Source: Whitmania pigra (lineage: Eukaryota; Annelida; Clitellata; Hirudinida; Haemopidae). From it: a stretch of DNA of 64,000 nt. The notes beneath the pieces were generated by a model. That model searched no databases, had not been told where the DNA came from, and worked only from the letters and a program-made list of their open reading frames with translations. The stretch is taken from positions 1,728,501-1,792,500 of the forward strand of contig JAJTWR010000044.1 of the NCBI GenBank assembly GCA_021613335.1, given 5' to 3'. Position numbers and translations under genes: made by a program. Below are positions 48,701 through 61,110 of this stretch, one piece after another (the first letter of the stretch is position 1; each line of letters begins with the position of its first letter).

Positions 48701-51286
48701 TACTGAGAAATAACATTGAAGAATTATTATGAAATTAAAAAAAAACCAATTCATTTCTCTGAAATATTCAAACAAAATTTATTGCTTTTCACTGCAAATT
48801 TCTTAGAAAGTAGGGATGACAGAGCTAAAATAAGCAGAGTATTTGTCAGACATGCAAGTGGTCCAATCACGTCATGTACCTGTAACTCATTGCTCAACTA
48901 CCTCAAAAACAAAAAGGTTTTACTAAAAGCTTACTGATTCATCACGTCCACAAGGCCATAAGCAAAACCATACAATCAATTATTGTAACAAAGGAAATTT
49001 TAAAGAGTTTTTTTTGAAGCAATAAGAGCGAATGTTGAATGTTTTACTTTGGTTTCTATGCATACACATATTCAGCTACACTTTGTTGATTACAGGCACG
49101 AATTGTATTTATTGTATTTTATCATGTCACCATTTTGACTTTGATCAATGGACTTAATTCATTTGCCAAACCAAGTTATTAATAAAATTTATATTAAATC
49201 AAATTCATTTTTAAAGTTGATTTTCATGTAAAATATAATTTACCATGCTCAATTCAGATTTCAAAGACTGAGGTGTCAATTTTTCTAATATTGGAAGTGG
49301 GGCTTCTCTTGACTTAAGCTTATTAGATGACACAAAGGATTTCAATACTGAATCGTTCAAGTCAGGAAGACCTTCTGCATTTTTCAAGTGATGACAGACG
49401 TCGACACTAGGATTATCACACTTTTTTCTGCAGTCCTTTGAGTTCGGCAAGCCCTCATCATGTTCACGAGATTCTTTAGATTTCATGTTAATATCTTCAG
49501 TTTCATTTACAGAACTAACTGCTCGTACCTCTACTATGGGCTCTCCTAGACCAGGTGGAGAACTGTTGTCTTCCACAACATTTTGATCTGAGCATTTGCT
49601 TTCCAGTACATTGCTTGTCAATATTGTCAAGTCAGGAGGCTTCTCAGAGAGTGAAGCCAAATTGGAAGCAAAAGAATCATTACAATTTATCGCATCTGCT
49701 GAAGAGGAGGCGAATTCAGTTTTATTTTCAGTTTTATGAGATTCCAAATTATCAACATCCCGTGCATCTTTATTGCTCTCACTCTGAATAAATGTTTCCT
49801 TCTCCTCTAGCTTGTCATCGAAGCACACTTTTGAAGGCTGCATCTGCTCGCTAGTTTCGGGATAATTCGTCCAGCCGACCTGGTCAAACTGGTCGTGGTA
49901 CTGGGCTTTGTTGGTCTCATCAGAAGAAACAGATTTATATGTTCCATCGTCACAATACATAGAACCGTTTTCCAAATATGCATGAGTGTAAGAATGCGTG
50001 TTTTCCCCAGATTGAATGCTGTCGGTGAATGATTCTTCCGCTTGAGGACCTTCATTTGCTTCATAAAAATGACTAGAAATGTGCTGGTTAGACGAGCTTT
50101 GCAGAGAATTTTGATTTTCAGTAGGAAATGTAGGTGCCAGATAATTATTTGGGCTAGAACAAGAATTGTCAAAATCTTTCCTTTCTTGAACAGGAAACGA
50201 CATGATTTGATCTGCTGGAATACCCTTGCTGACATACCAGTTGGGATTGCATTCCAAGTCAACATTAACTTGAGGTACATTTTTAACAGAAGCATCTGGA
50301 AAGGCTTGGTTGACCATACATACACCTAATGTATTTTTGTGTTGTTTGGCCATTGAATGCATGTTCTCTTGATTAATGTTGGAGTTTTGAGAAGCATTCA
50401 TGGAACCCAATTGATTCTCTCTAGGTGAATGAAATGCATCCTTGGGTAAAGAGCACTTCTGTTGTTTCGAGGTTTCATCTGATGTTGCCCACTGATTTGG
50501 ATCGTTCATCACATTCTTTTGAGATGAATCCACTAGAGAGCGATAATTCATGTTCTCAAACATAAAATTCCCAGAGCCCTCAGCCCTTTTGAATTGTTCA
50601 ATCATAGTTTGCCTCCAAGGCTCAGTCACTGGCCATGCAAATGGTTCAGTAGGCATTGGCCAAGGAAATGACTCTTGAACTGTGAGCCTGTATTGATCCG
50701 AAGATGCCCAGGGTATGGTGTCATTTATTGGTCTTTTTAAGGGTTCGTTCATTGGCCACGATATCGGATCCCCGAGATGTTGACGAACGGGTTCCGGCAT
50801 GTTCCAAGGTGCGACCGACTCGGTCCACCTTCTCGCCTCAGACCATGAAAATTGGTCAGCCATCTGCTGAAACATGTTGTTATCTGGCACAGCATATGGA
50901 ACATGATCAGGAAGAGGATATTTTACATGATTGTTGCTAGTTGATCTGAGTTGAGTTTCTTTGTTAGGCCATCTGGCCGATTCTTTTTGCGACCATCTGA
51001 CCTGCTCTTTTGAGGATCCCTTTGGAGGTTCTCTATATGAAGTTACTCCGTTGTTGTCAACTCTCCACAATGCACCGGAGTTTGTGGCAATTGTAAGTTG
51101 TTGGATGACTTCCTCAACATCAATGTTTCTTTGGAGTTGCTGTCTCACTGCTTTGTGGATCCTCACCACAGTGGCACACTGTTTCTGATGTCTGATCTTG
51201 GCAACTGCCTCGATGAGGTTGCGAACTGAACAAGATGGTGAGGAACTAGTAGACAAGTTAGGAGTACCATTTCTGAGTTGATCCAT
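42716..51286 (-). CDS. KAT6-like MYST protein with degenerate catalytic site
   Basis: Exon 49244-51286 starts with a KAT6/SAMD1-type winged helix (residues about 15-90) and a Trp-rich segment (97-224). A small exon at about 48604-48653 is likely; then 46991-47913 ('QLIDGLSHFF'). The MYST domain spans 46764-45187: C2HC finger ('CEFCLKYFK', His and final Cys in 'NTCMC'), 'RPPGNEVYR', CoA loop 'RRKGYA', and 'YWSWAVLEYL'. Exons 46180-45944, 45871-45778 and 45692-45540 join with matching phases. At the catalytic Cys position there is Phe, and at the catalytic Glu position ('SPEKPLSDLG' in active enzymes) Lys. The last exons (45119-42716) are acidic (ten Asp) then Ser/Pro/Asn-rich, like KAT6 tails. 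No PHD fingers were found. Upstream a noncoding exon seems to end near 51976. Likely a nuclear scaffold rather than an acetyltransferase. Confidence 0.82.
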
Positions 51287-52120
51287 GAAGAAACCATTAA
51301 CCAGAGCAATCCGAAATATAAATGTGTATCATCTGAAACAGACAAAAATCAATTAGGTAATTAAACAAATAAAACAAAATAAGCATGAAAAATTACAAGA
51401 ACTGATTTTTACTAACATTTTATAAAATTGAATCTATCATAAGAACATGCAAAATAAACTTCAGAACTGAAAAATGTGACCAAATATAACTAATAACAGA
51501 TACATTGTATATGTGTTGTGGTCCTCAACACAATGTTAACATAAAGTCTAAAAAAAATCCTGGCCTGAATTTTTATATAAAAAGCTGCTTAAAAAATATG
51601 TAAAGCTTGACAATTCCAAAATCCAGAATTAGTTTTAAAATACGAAATAAAGAAATTCCAATATGGGTTCCAAGAAATAATCAAAAGGTGACGCTTAAAA
51701 GCTTTTGCTATAACGAAGTGCTTCGAATGCCATTGAATGGAATTTATGACTAATGACTATAGTGCTAAGAAGTCACAAATGTAAAATTGCGTAGTAGACA
51801 TTTATGCGATAAACCCCACAACAAGATATAAGTTTCTTTATTAACTTCATATCCAAAATTATCGCCATAAATAGGATCGAAGCCTAATCAAATGTTACCA
51901 GAATAACATGCAGAAGCAAAGTGCTTTGGAAAAAATTTAGGCAAGCTGATGTAAACAAATTAGAAATATTCTTACCTCGTTCATTTGCAAATTTACAACA
52001 TATTCCAAACTTATCCAAATAGATTTTAAGCGTGATTAATTACTAAAAACTCAAAAATAATGTCTTTAAATAAAAATTTATACAACTCCCATTCGATAAA
52101 AATCTCCATCAATACAAAGC

Positions 52121-52129
52121 CAAGATGGC
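52121..52129 (+). promoter_or_regulatory. YY1-like site near the KAT6-like promoter
   Basis: CAAGATGGC followed by TGCT, the YY1 consensus often found just downstream of start sites. A noncoding first exon for the KAT6-like gene would end at about 51976 with a GTAAGA donor and join the acceptor at 51333, so this site would fall in or near that exon. Confidence 0.4.
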
Positions 52130-52734
52130 TGCTATAGTACAGCCATGAACTAAAATCTTTTTGTGATTAACTTGTTAACTGTTAAATTCAAAATTTTAAA
52201 CAATTATAATTGAATAAAAAGGATATTAGTAAATTTGTCAAAATCCCTAAAGTAATTACTGTCTGACCAACTAAAAAATAAACCATAAATGCAGGAACGC
52301 TATTTGGAGACTTTGCTTTTGTATCGACATTAGCCTTTAAAATTACATTATTATATAATAATTATAAAAGTAAATCTCTTTCACGAGTAGATTGCAGAGG
52401 CTTACAGCGATCAAGTTTGGAGATCAACAATGGTTTGACAATCAAAATAAAAAGATGCACCCGCAAGAATGACACCACAATTATTTGCCTAAATCCGTCA
52501 TCGCCTCCTTACCCACTATTCGCTGAATTCGGTCACATCAGAGATCACATTGAGATATACGGCCCCCAGATCAGAGGCGTTATTTATTTATTTGATTAAA
52601 GTCCGTTGCATAACTAGGATGATTTGGACTTGTTAGTTAGTATTAGTTATGAAAAATTAATAATATGTATTAGTGTAATAATAAGGATGAAATAATAATA
52701 AGTTAAATAAAGTTTAAATAAAAATCACTAAAGT

Positions 52735-53245
52735 AATTGATTCCGATTTTTGCAAATCCATCTGTAGATGATGTCCACACTCGCTGGATTGCTAAGCAAG
52801 AAACTCATATCAGATAGATTTGCATTGAGTCTGATTTCTCTCCTCAGGGCAGATTGGGTCGGACATTCCATGAGGAAATGCTGCGATCAGAGGCGTAGCT
52901 AGGGGGGTACATATATTCCCGGGCGCCAAAATGAGGCTTACAGCGTTATATTATAATAACTGAACAGGGGTAATAAATCGGTCACAAGATCACTGCAGGC
53001 GTATCATATGTCTGCCATCCATCGTGGACGAATTAAAAAAAGCCCATCATAGTAAAGCATGAGTATGAAACACGCTGGAGCGCACGATCAGAAGATGTTA
53101 AAACTATCCATAAAGGACTGAGAAGGAGAGAGATGGGGGTGCCAACTTTATAGCTCGTCCCCGGGCACAAAATATTCTAGCTACGCCTCTGCCCCAGACG
53201 CTCTTGCTGGCTTTGTCAGATTGTAGCCGCGGTGAGACTCGGAAA
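52735..53245 (-). mobile_element. LINE 3' coding fragment split by a hAT copy
   Basis: The minus strand from 52885 to 52740 reads 'QHFLMECPTQSALRREIRL' and continues with a Leu/Asn-rich segment. It looks like the C-terminal end of the coding region of Jockey/I-type non-LTR elements ('hfL.eCp'). The fragment is interrupted at 52888 by the hAT copy. The part to the right (53192-53245) is less certain. Confidence 0.55.
52888..53191 (+). mobile_element. Short hAT copy, 304 bp, no target duplication
   Basis: It begins CAGAGGCGTAGCTAGG and ends CTAGCTACGCCTCTG, the best-matched inverted repeat in the window. Inside is a fragment of the transposase region ('gaaacacgctggagcgcacgatc', cut here; it matches 2324-2346). 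The flanking octamers differ (GCTGCGAT left, CCCCAGAC right), so it lacks the duplication seen at the other two intact copies. Confidence 0.85.
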
Positions 53246-53249
53246 TTAT

Positions 53250-54520
53250 TGTAGATCAGCTTTTTGTCATGCTTACTACAAATTCAGGAACGCATTCAAG
53301 GAGAATGATTTTATTAATTTGTTGGCAAATCGCACCATTAGATTCTATAGGATTGTATCTTCCGCCATTTAGTATACCTGATACGACTTCATAAACCTAA
53401 AGTAATTTCGAGAAAAACCATCTCGACATGAGTGAGACCTTAATAAATTAATACATCAGCAAATTTATGTAGCATTTCATATCTTGTGGCTAAACGAAAC
53501 GTGATGCAGATAAAATGTGCCAAAATTCTAATGTCGCTTGACTTCTTAATGCACTAATATCATTTTTGTTAATATTTAACTTTAATGGTAAAGCATTACC
53601 CCAGTCATGGATTAACGATTTAAATTTAATGATTGAAACTCGTCACCCAATACTTGGCTTTTTTTATATCATCCCGCAACCTAAACACTTTGCTGCATGT
53701 TAAGCCCTTGCTAATTAGGCGCGTGTGAACCCGCATCATCACGAAATTATTGGAGTAACGTCTACTAGGCTGGTCGCTGATAACCTTAGCGAATTAAGAT
53801 TTGATTCGTATTCATTTCGACGATTTTGGCAGAAAATCATTTGGTCAAATTATTTTTTGTCAAAATCACTTGATTGAGCGGAGATAAGTAAATATTGAAA
53901 GGAAATGGCTGAGTGGAGATCAGAAAGAATTTAAATTATAGAAACGATTTGTGACCAAACAAATTCAACTTAGCGATTTTCGACCAGTGGAATGGAAACT
54001 CATTTACCTTGGAAGGAATGACTCGAAATGTTCATTAAATTCCTAATTAAAACCCCTAATAATATTAGGTTTCTTCATAAAAATTCAAAATCCTCAAAAC
54101 TTATGGTGCGCAAGTACAATCCATTATCATTCCTCGACTGCTTGGCAACAAATTTTGATGAATTTATTCTGAACTCTTTCCCACATTAAAAAAAAAGGTT
54201 TCTTTTACAAAGCATGCATCTTCAAAAATTTCAATCTAATGTTACCAAAATTATATTAGTTAATTTTAAAAGTTTCCCCTATCAATGTTATGAGAATTCA
54301 ATTCCTTTCCAATCAATCTAAAGCTTCCATGACTAGAAGATAACTCATTTCAACTTCAAACACGGTAAAAACATGAAAGACAGCGCACAAAACAATATAC
54401 ACATATATATATATATAAGCATTGCAACCAAGCAAAATTAATTAACTAAATTTACCGTTAACATCTATCAAAAGCTGGGCGTAGCAGAAATATAATACAT
54501 ACATGATTTGAGCTTTGTCA
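53250..54520. other. AT-rich spacer
   Basis: No gene recognised. It contains a short (TA)n tract at about 54402-54416 and probably the 3' untranslated region of the minus-strand gene to the right. Confidence 0.4.
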
Positions 54521-54528
54521 GCACCAAA

Positions 54529-56608
54529 CTACTTGATAATTCTTTGAGACTTTACACCTGATATGTTAAATCTTTTTGTTTCTTCATTGTTGACTTGTCC
54601 AAATGGAAATCTCTCAGAGCCGACATCCGCCGAGGAGTAAGCATCCTTACTTATATTTGTTTTCCAATTAGTCTTTGGAACGACGAGAGATTTCTTGGTC
54701 AATTGCCTCATGGGCAATTGGCTTGGTCTTTTGACTTTCTGCTCCACGAATGTGCTCTGAGCTGCAGATTGAAGAACTACAATTTCACTGCTTGGCACTA
54801 ACAAATTATTGTCATGGTTTGAATTGTCAAGACATGAAATATTCTCATTCAAATCTCGGGCCAACACATCTTGGAAGTTCTGCATGAAGACAAATATTAA
54901 AGCTTCAGTAGTTTCTGTGAAATTAAAATGGTTTCAAAAATCTAATAGATACTTTGTTTTGAGCATGTTTCTTTGAGTGATTCTGATTTGAAATAATTCT
55001 AAAGAAACAATAATATGAATTGTACTTGGAAATTCAATTCTCCAAAGTTAAAAAGCAAAATGGCAGAGGTGATGTTAAAATGTTAAAACATGCAAATCTC
55101 ACAGAGATGAGTCATGCAGTTTCCTAACATCTTCTTCTATTGAAATAGATGAGTAATTCATTGCAGCCTGAGAAGGTTAGGATTTTATTGATTACATGCA
55201 CACGAGTGTTATAAATTACTATTTGAACCTGCAACGATCACCAAAATCCAGAAACAACAAACTTCACATAAAAATTATATAGTAATAGAAATTTAAAAAC
55301 TTATCCAAGATCAACATGCTTCAAAAACAAAGTCACAGAATGAGCTGATTAACACAACACATCATGAAAGGATAGCTCACAAATTTCTCATTCATTTCAG
55401 TAAATTCTTTAAGTTTTAATCTTAATTCTTCCTCAAGCCTCTGGACTTTTTCTTTGAGTTGAGAGTTTTCCTAGCAAATTTTAATGAATAACTAAATATT
55501 GATATGAACAATTAGAACTAAATAAATATATTAGTAATTTAATTTAAATAAATTTTAGCAGACAGTTTACCTCTCTGAGGAAACAATTTTCTTCCTTTAT
55601 GGATGAAATATCAGTTTCAATTGCTAAACTACCCTAAACAATTTTAGAGTTTTGTCTTTAATACAAACTACAAATTCTGGATTTGTCTAAATGCATTTTA
55701 AAATGTTCAACAAATTCAATCTCAAAAAGCTGGCTAACTCACACTTAGAACTCCTTTCAATTCAATGAGTTTTCTCCTCAAAAAATTCAAGTCAGCTCTC
55801 AAGGAAGCTTGATCAATCAAGTTATTTTCGGAATCTTTCAAGTGACTAATAACATAATTAATTACCGTTAATGCTTAGTAGCCATGGGGCAATGAAGATA
55901 TCAAAATTAACATGTCCATTGCAATTCACAACGGAAGACTACCCACCGTACGATATCAGCGGGAGAGTTTCTTCCTTTTCGGCGAACCTCTGCACTGGGC
56001 GTGGGACATCTTCCTTGGGAGGTTTTCTCATGAGCACCACTCCTGTTGCTCACCCTTAAAGGATGCTTAATATCGGACGATTTCAAACCCCACTCTCTAG
56101 ATTTAGACCTTCCTTTTACGGCACCCAAACTCTGATCTCTAATGTTTGTTCCCTCTCCGACGCCCGAACGACATCTCGGCTCCCTGCATGCATCTCTGGA
56201 TCTGCTTCTTCTCAAAGGGTCGTTGATCTGTAAATGGTGACCTGTTGAACAACTTGTTGCTTGCTTTGTAGTGCAAGTCATTTTCCTAATGTTTCCAACA
56301 ATAGATGAGGTGGACTTGGATTTTAAAGATGAATTGCTTTCATTGGATGCAGCAGAATTTTGGTCAGAGCTTTGTTCATTCAAATTTACTTTTTTCCTTC
56401 TAGAACTCGAGACATCTTTCACAGCAACAACAGTTTGCTGCTTATCTAAAAACTTGTTTACAACATTTTTTACTGAAGCCGTATCACCATGAGAACCATT
56501 CTTTCCAAAAGCATCTTCATCTTGTTTCCTGCCCTTGGAGCTCTTGGCCGGTTGAAATCGAAATCCAAACCTGGTAGCTACCTTGCTATTTTCATCTTTC
56601 AGATTCAT
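54529..56608 (-). CDS. Basic, serine-rich protein with a central coiled coil, family unknown
   Basis: Exons: 56608-55943 (start ATG at 56608, ending 'ADIVRW'), 55847-55744, 55635-55572, 55470-55381, about 55165-55103 and about 54885-54529 (stop). The first exon is rich in Ser, Lys and Arg, with the motif 'VATRFGFRF' near its start and 'SRSRDACREPRCRSG' later. The next three small exons encode a leucine heptad coiled coil of about 85 residues ('LRADLNFLRRKLIELKGVL', 'EEELRLKLKEFTEMNEKF'). The last exon is basic and ends 'SQRIIK'. A noncoding first exon may end at 57519. The composition suggests a cytoskeletal or centrosomal protein, but I recognise no family. Confidence 0.6.
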
Positions 56609-56649
56609 CAGCAGGTTTTTAAATAACAACTATGTGTTTCCTAGAAATG

Positions 56650-58060
56650 ATAGTAATGACACTCCTGACATGTTTCAGTTGTATTGATATTAAACATGAG
56701 GCGCAATGCATCCTACATACTGGGTTCAAGTACGCAATTCTCTGCATTAGGCCTCCAATTATTACTTCAAAAGATTTTTTTGTTACCATGTTACCATGAC
56801 ATGTTCACTATTTCACAAGTGGTCTAAATTATACTAGCCTTAATTCAAAGTTTAATGTATTCTGCAACTTAGTCAATCATTAATTTAACAACATTTTAAA
56901 TATCTCAAGCTTAACTTAATCAGTGCACTGGATCCCATAAAGAGTAAACAAATTAATAAATAGACCCTTGGTTTCTTAGTAATCATCAATGCTAATGTCA
57001 TTCAATTGTCAATTGAAATATTAGGTGCATTTACATTTATTTATCCAATATTTTACGTGCTCGATGTAATCCCAAAGGGATGTAAAGGCACGGAAAGTAA
57101 AGTGCATTATTACCTAATTGCATAACATTTAAAATATTCAATTATTCCAAGATAATTTCGAAATATGAACAGCATAAACATCTAGTAAGTCTTGATTTAC
57201 TTAAAGCCCTCACAATTATATAATTTGAATGTAGCCTTGAATGAGTTTTAAGTTATAGCTATTACTTCATATAGTTCTAAAATTAACAAAATAAGATAAT
57301 AGTTGTAATTATAAGCATTATTAGATTTTTTGATCATCAGCGACTTTGTGACATTATCAAGAATTAATTATTTTATCTCAAGTAAGGATTTCATAACCAA
57401 GCAATATTTATAATATTTAGAAAAATATATGCCCCAAGCATAGCCGAATAAAAGTTGAGAAGCTGAAACGTAATGTCTGAATGTACAATAAAAGGCTTTA
57501 TATGTAGGAACAGTTTACCTCGTATTTCTGCGTTATTCTACAAAAGTTGGCACGTCAACGTCACTTCAAATTTAATTTAAAACTATTTACTAAAACCAAG
57601 AAAACGAGAGAAACCATTACGCACGTAGAACCACGGCTTGTTTATTATTTGCAAGTTTGTGGTCATGACACATGTGAAAATTTCATTTAACAAGTAATAT
57701 GAATTAATTTTATTCCAATAATACTAAATCATAGATTCTATTATCTTGCTTCTTAAAGAGATTAAGTACTACAAGTCTAATTTTAAAGGCATATCTCAGA
57801 AATGCAAAACGTCAGACGTTTTAATAAACTTTTTGTTTGATTTTACACACAACATAAGATACTTAATGTGCTAATGTAACTATTAGAGTTTATGATAAAT
57901 TTTAGAAGAGTTTTAAATGAACTTTGACTTCCACTACACATTTTGAACTCTTTATCGTCGGACCTCTTGTCGGTCAGTGCAGTGTTGGTGTATATGCATG
58001 TATTAATTACCTATAACAGACATTTCGTTTTCCACCTAATAGTGTGTTTAATACAAAATA
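56650..58060. other. Shared upstream region of two divergent genes
   Basis: The coiled-coil gene runs left and DHRS1 runs right from here. A likely noncoding exon of the left gene ends at 57519 (minus-strand donor GTAAAC). DHRS1 has a 3' splice acceptor (TTTTGCAG) just 6 bp before its ATG, so it too has a noncoding first exon in this stretch. No other gene is seen. Confidence 0.45.
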
Positions 58061-58074
58061 TTTTGCAGTTCGCC

Positions 58075-59922
58075 ATGGCATCGAAAGTTGACTTGTGCGG
58101 CAAAGTATGCTTAGTCACTGGAGCCAGCAGAGGAATTGGTAAAGGAATAGCTTTGCAGTTGGCTAAGGCTGGGGCAATTGTCTACATTACCGGTTAAATT
58201 TATTTTTTAAGTTCATGAAGTTAGAAGATGCAATTATAAATCATGTAATTGACCCATTTTAACAATTACCACCAAAGGGAGGACATTAATTAATCAAGAG
58301 AATACAGTAGGATCCCTTAAAAAGACTGCAGATGAGGTATTTATTGGTGACCTTATGACACAAAGAGTCATATTTAAATACTAACATTGTGATTAATATT
58401 TATAATTATTAAGAAAGACAGTGTTAATCTTCTAATTTTATAAATAAATTTATAAAGACATGTCTTATATGCTTATTAGAAGGTATAAATTTTACATTTT
58501 GTACTTAACTTTGTTAGCTGACTTAGCTTGAATTGGGAAAAGAATGTAAATTATGCATTATGGCCATTTCATTCCACTTCATATAGATTGAAAGTCATGG
58601 AGGCAAATGTTATCCACTTCAATGTGACCACTCAAAGGATGAAGATGTGAAGAGAGTGTTTGAGCACATTGAAAGAGATCAACAAGGACAGTTGGATATT
58701 TTGGTCAACAATGCTTATTCAGCAGTTAATGTGAGATTTAAAATTTGTATTTGTTTTCAATAATTTATCATGATTTGTTCTCAAGTTTTATTGAACTTTG
58801 AATTATTTAGGATATTTCTCAAAATATAGGCACTCCCTTTTGGGAACAGCCCTTTGCTATGTGGGATTCTGTCAATAATGTTGGATTAAGGTAATATTTT
58901 GTTAACCTTAGAATAATGAGTTCTGATATCCATCTTTTCCCTACAAAAAATGACACATTGTTTTGATTCCTCTATAGCTGCTGGATAATTACAAACTTTT
59001 ATTGAATTTGACCATTTATTTTTTTAGGAATCACTATATTTGTTCAGTATATGCAGCAAAATTTATGGTACCACGAAAAAATGGCTTGATTGTCAACCTT
59101 TCTTCGGCCGGTGGATTAAGATATCTTTTCAATGTTGCTTACGGAGTGGGCAAAGAAGCGGTGAGTAATTGTCTGCTTGCATTCACATAATTATATTAAA
59201 TTGAACTGAATTGTAGTTTTATTCCAGTGTGACAGAATGGCTTCTGATTGTGCACATGAATTAAAAAAACACAATGTTTGTTATGTTAGTTTATGGCCTG
59301 GTCCTGTAGAGACTGAATTTGTCAAAGAAAAAATGATTTCGGCTGGAAATGAGTATCTCTTAAAGGTAAAGAGAAAAAAATTTGATTAAATAATAACTTA
59401 AAAGTATTTATTGATGAATTCTTTGTTTTCATTTCATGTCAACAATAACTATTCTCAAAAAGGACGATTTTGCATAATTTGCTTTTAATTTTAAGATGTT
59501 TCCTCCTGAAATCTTGGAAACTACTGAATTTGCTGGAATGGCCATTTGTCACTTGGCTGCAGGTATTTTAATTGCATTTAATTAATAACAAAATCATCTT
59601 AACTGTATTGTTTAGTGTTAAATGAATTGCTCATTTATTGACTTAACAGATAAAGACAAAATGTTAAAGTCTGGTCGCATTCTTCTAACTACAGACTTAG
59701 CTTCAGAGTACAATTTTGTCGATGTGAATGGTAAAATCATTTTAGTGAAAAGGAAATTATTTTGAAGTTTTATATGAAAATGTGTTATTTTTCTCAGGCA
59801 AGTCTCCTGTAAGTTTCAGATCTGTAAAATATCTGATTAGAGATTGGAGGATATCTTGCCTTGTTCCTCATTGGGTTAAAATTCCTCACTGGATGATTGC
59901 AGTTTTTGCAAGTAAATTCTAA
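58075..59922 (+). CDS. DHRS1: Short-chain dehydrogenase/reductase DHRS1
   Basis: Nine exons (58075-58192, 58278-58336, 58587-58730, 58811-58890, 59028-59160, 59228-59365, 59496-59562, 59650-59730, 59798-59922) total 315 codons including the stop, equal to vertebrate DHRS1. NAD(P)-binding motif '[10 protein letters not shown]', structural 'NNAYS', catalytic 'YGVGK' with the Ser in 'NLSSAGG', and the DHRS1-specific '[10 protein letters not shown]' and C-terminal hydrophobic '[10 protein letters not shown]'. It is an NADPH-dependent reductase of steroids and xenobiotics, endoplasmic-reticulum associated in mammals. All catalytic residues are present. The start ATG lies 6 bp after an acceptor site. 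Confidence 0.96.
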
Positions 59923-60099
59923 AATCCCTACATAAATAATACACAATTTTCTGAATTCTTTCAAAATTGTTTTTGACATCTTGCTGTTGCTTCATTTGCT
60001 GCATTAAAATTATTTCTGTTTTTAAGTTGATTTTAGTGGGTCCTTAAAGATAAACTTAATTTTCATCTTATTTAAAATTGGAACCGGTGGAAAGATTTT

Positions 60100-61100
60100 A
60101 ATGACAAATCTAAAACTGCCTTCAATCAAATATTATTTATGAAATTGGGTTTGTTAATAAAAGCAGTTCAGTATCATAATCTTATGAGAAACGATATCAG
60201 ACGGACTTGTCATCTGGAGCAAACCTGGAGTGCGTTTTTGCTTATTTTGTTACATTTCTGCTGGGCGTTCAGTTCCCAGCTCTCGATGAAAGATTTATGT
60301 AAATTAATTTTTGGAGCTTGGGAAGCGGTGGGAATTAACAGCAAAAACTGAGACTTGAAAGACCTTGATGGTCAAGATTGGTTACTCAATCCGCGAAACC
60401 AATTTCTTTCGAGGCTTGTTACATAATTATTGTCATATTTATCAAATTTCTAGCTCCGGATTCGAATCCTGTTAGGGGCATGATCCATATCATGTGATGT
60501 GGCGGATAATAAGCATTAGACCTTGTCACAAATCTTCATAAATTCCAAGTTCTTTTAGATGTTAGGACATTGCAATCTCAGAGGTCGGGGAAACTTATTT
60601 GATCGGTATACTTGAAGTCTCAGAAAATAATTAAATATTGCCCGGTTGCTAATTCCCAATTAATACCCCGAACCCCAACACCTCATATCACAAACTCCGA
60701 GCGTCACCTAATTTATGGAAGCTTCTTTAGACACACAGCAATCTTTCAACATCAACATTGTACATCTTTCAATATCAAAATATGCGTGCATTACTAATGA
60801 AATAATACTAGGATATACTTTTTACAATTATTATTATTATTACAACATGAAACATTTCTCTGTCCATGGAAAAATATAATTTTAAGCCAGCTCTTTAAAT
60901 GTGAAAGACAAATTTATTATAGGTGTTAAATTTTTTATGTTTTAATCTTTGCAATAACTTTTTTGCTTTAGTTATAGAAAAAAATCTGTTTAATACGGTA
61001 TTTTGTTTTTGGTCTGAACACTTCCGTGTTCTTGCATATTTTGTTTGGGTAGGGAGTTGCCTGTGTTGCACCGTGGTTTGTCATTTGTCTCCAGAAATAG
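60100..61100. other. Intergenic region between DHRS1 and ARP2
   Basis: No gene recognised. A perfect tRNA-type B box (GGATTCGAATCC, about 60456-60467) sits in sequence otherwise unlike a tRNA. A candidate AATAAA for DHRS1 is near 60157. Confidence 0.4.
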
Positions 61101-61110
61101 GATTTATAGA

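Noticed and set aside
60456..60467. Possible tRNA gene or SINE at a perfect B box
   Set aside because: No matching A box, no cloverleaf and no second copy in the window.
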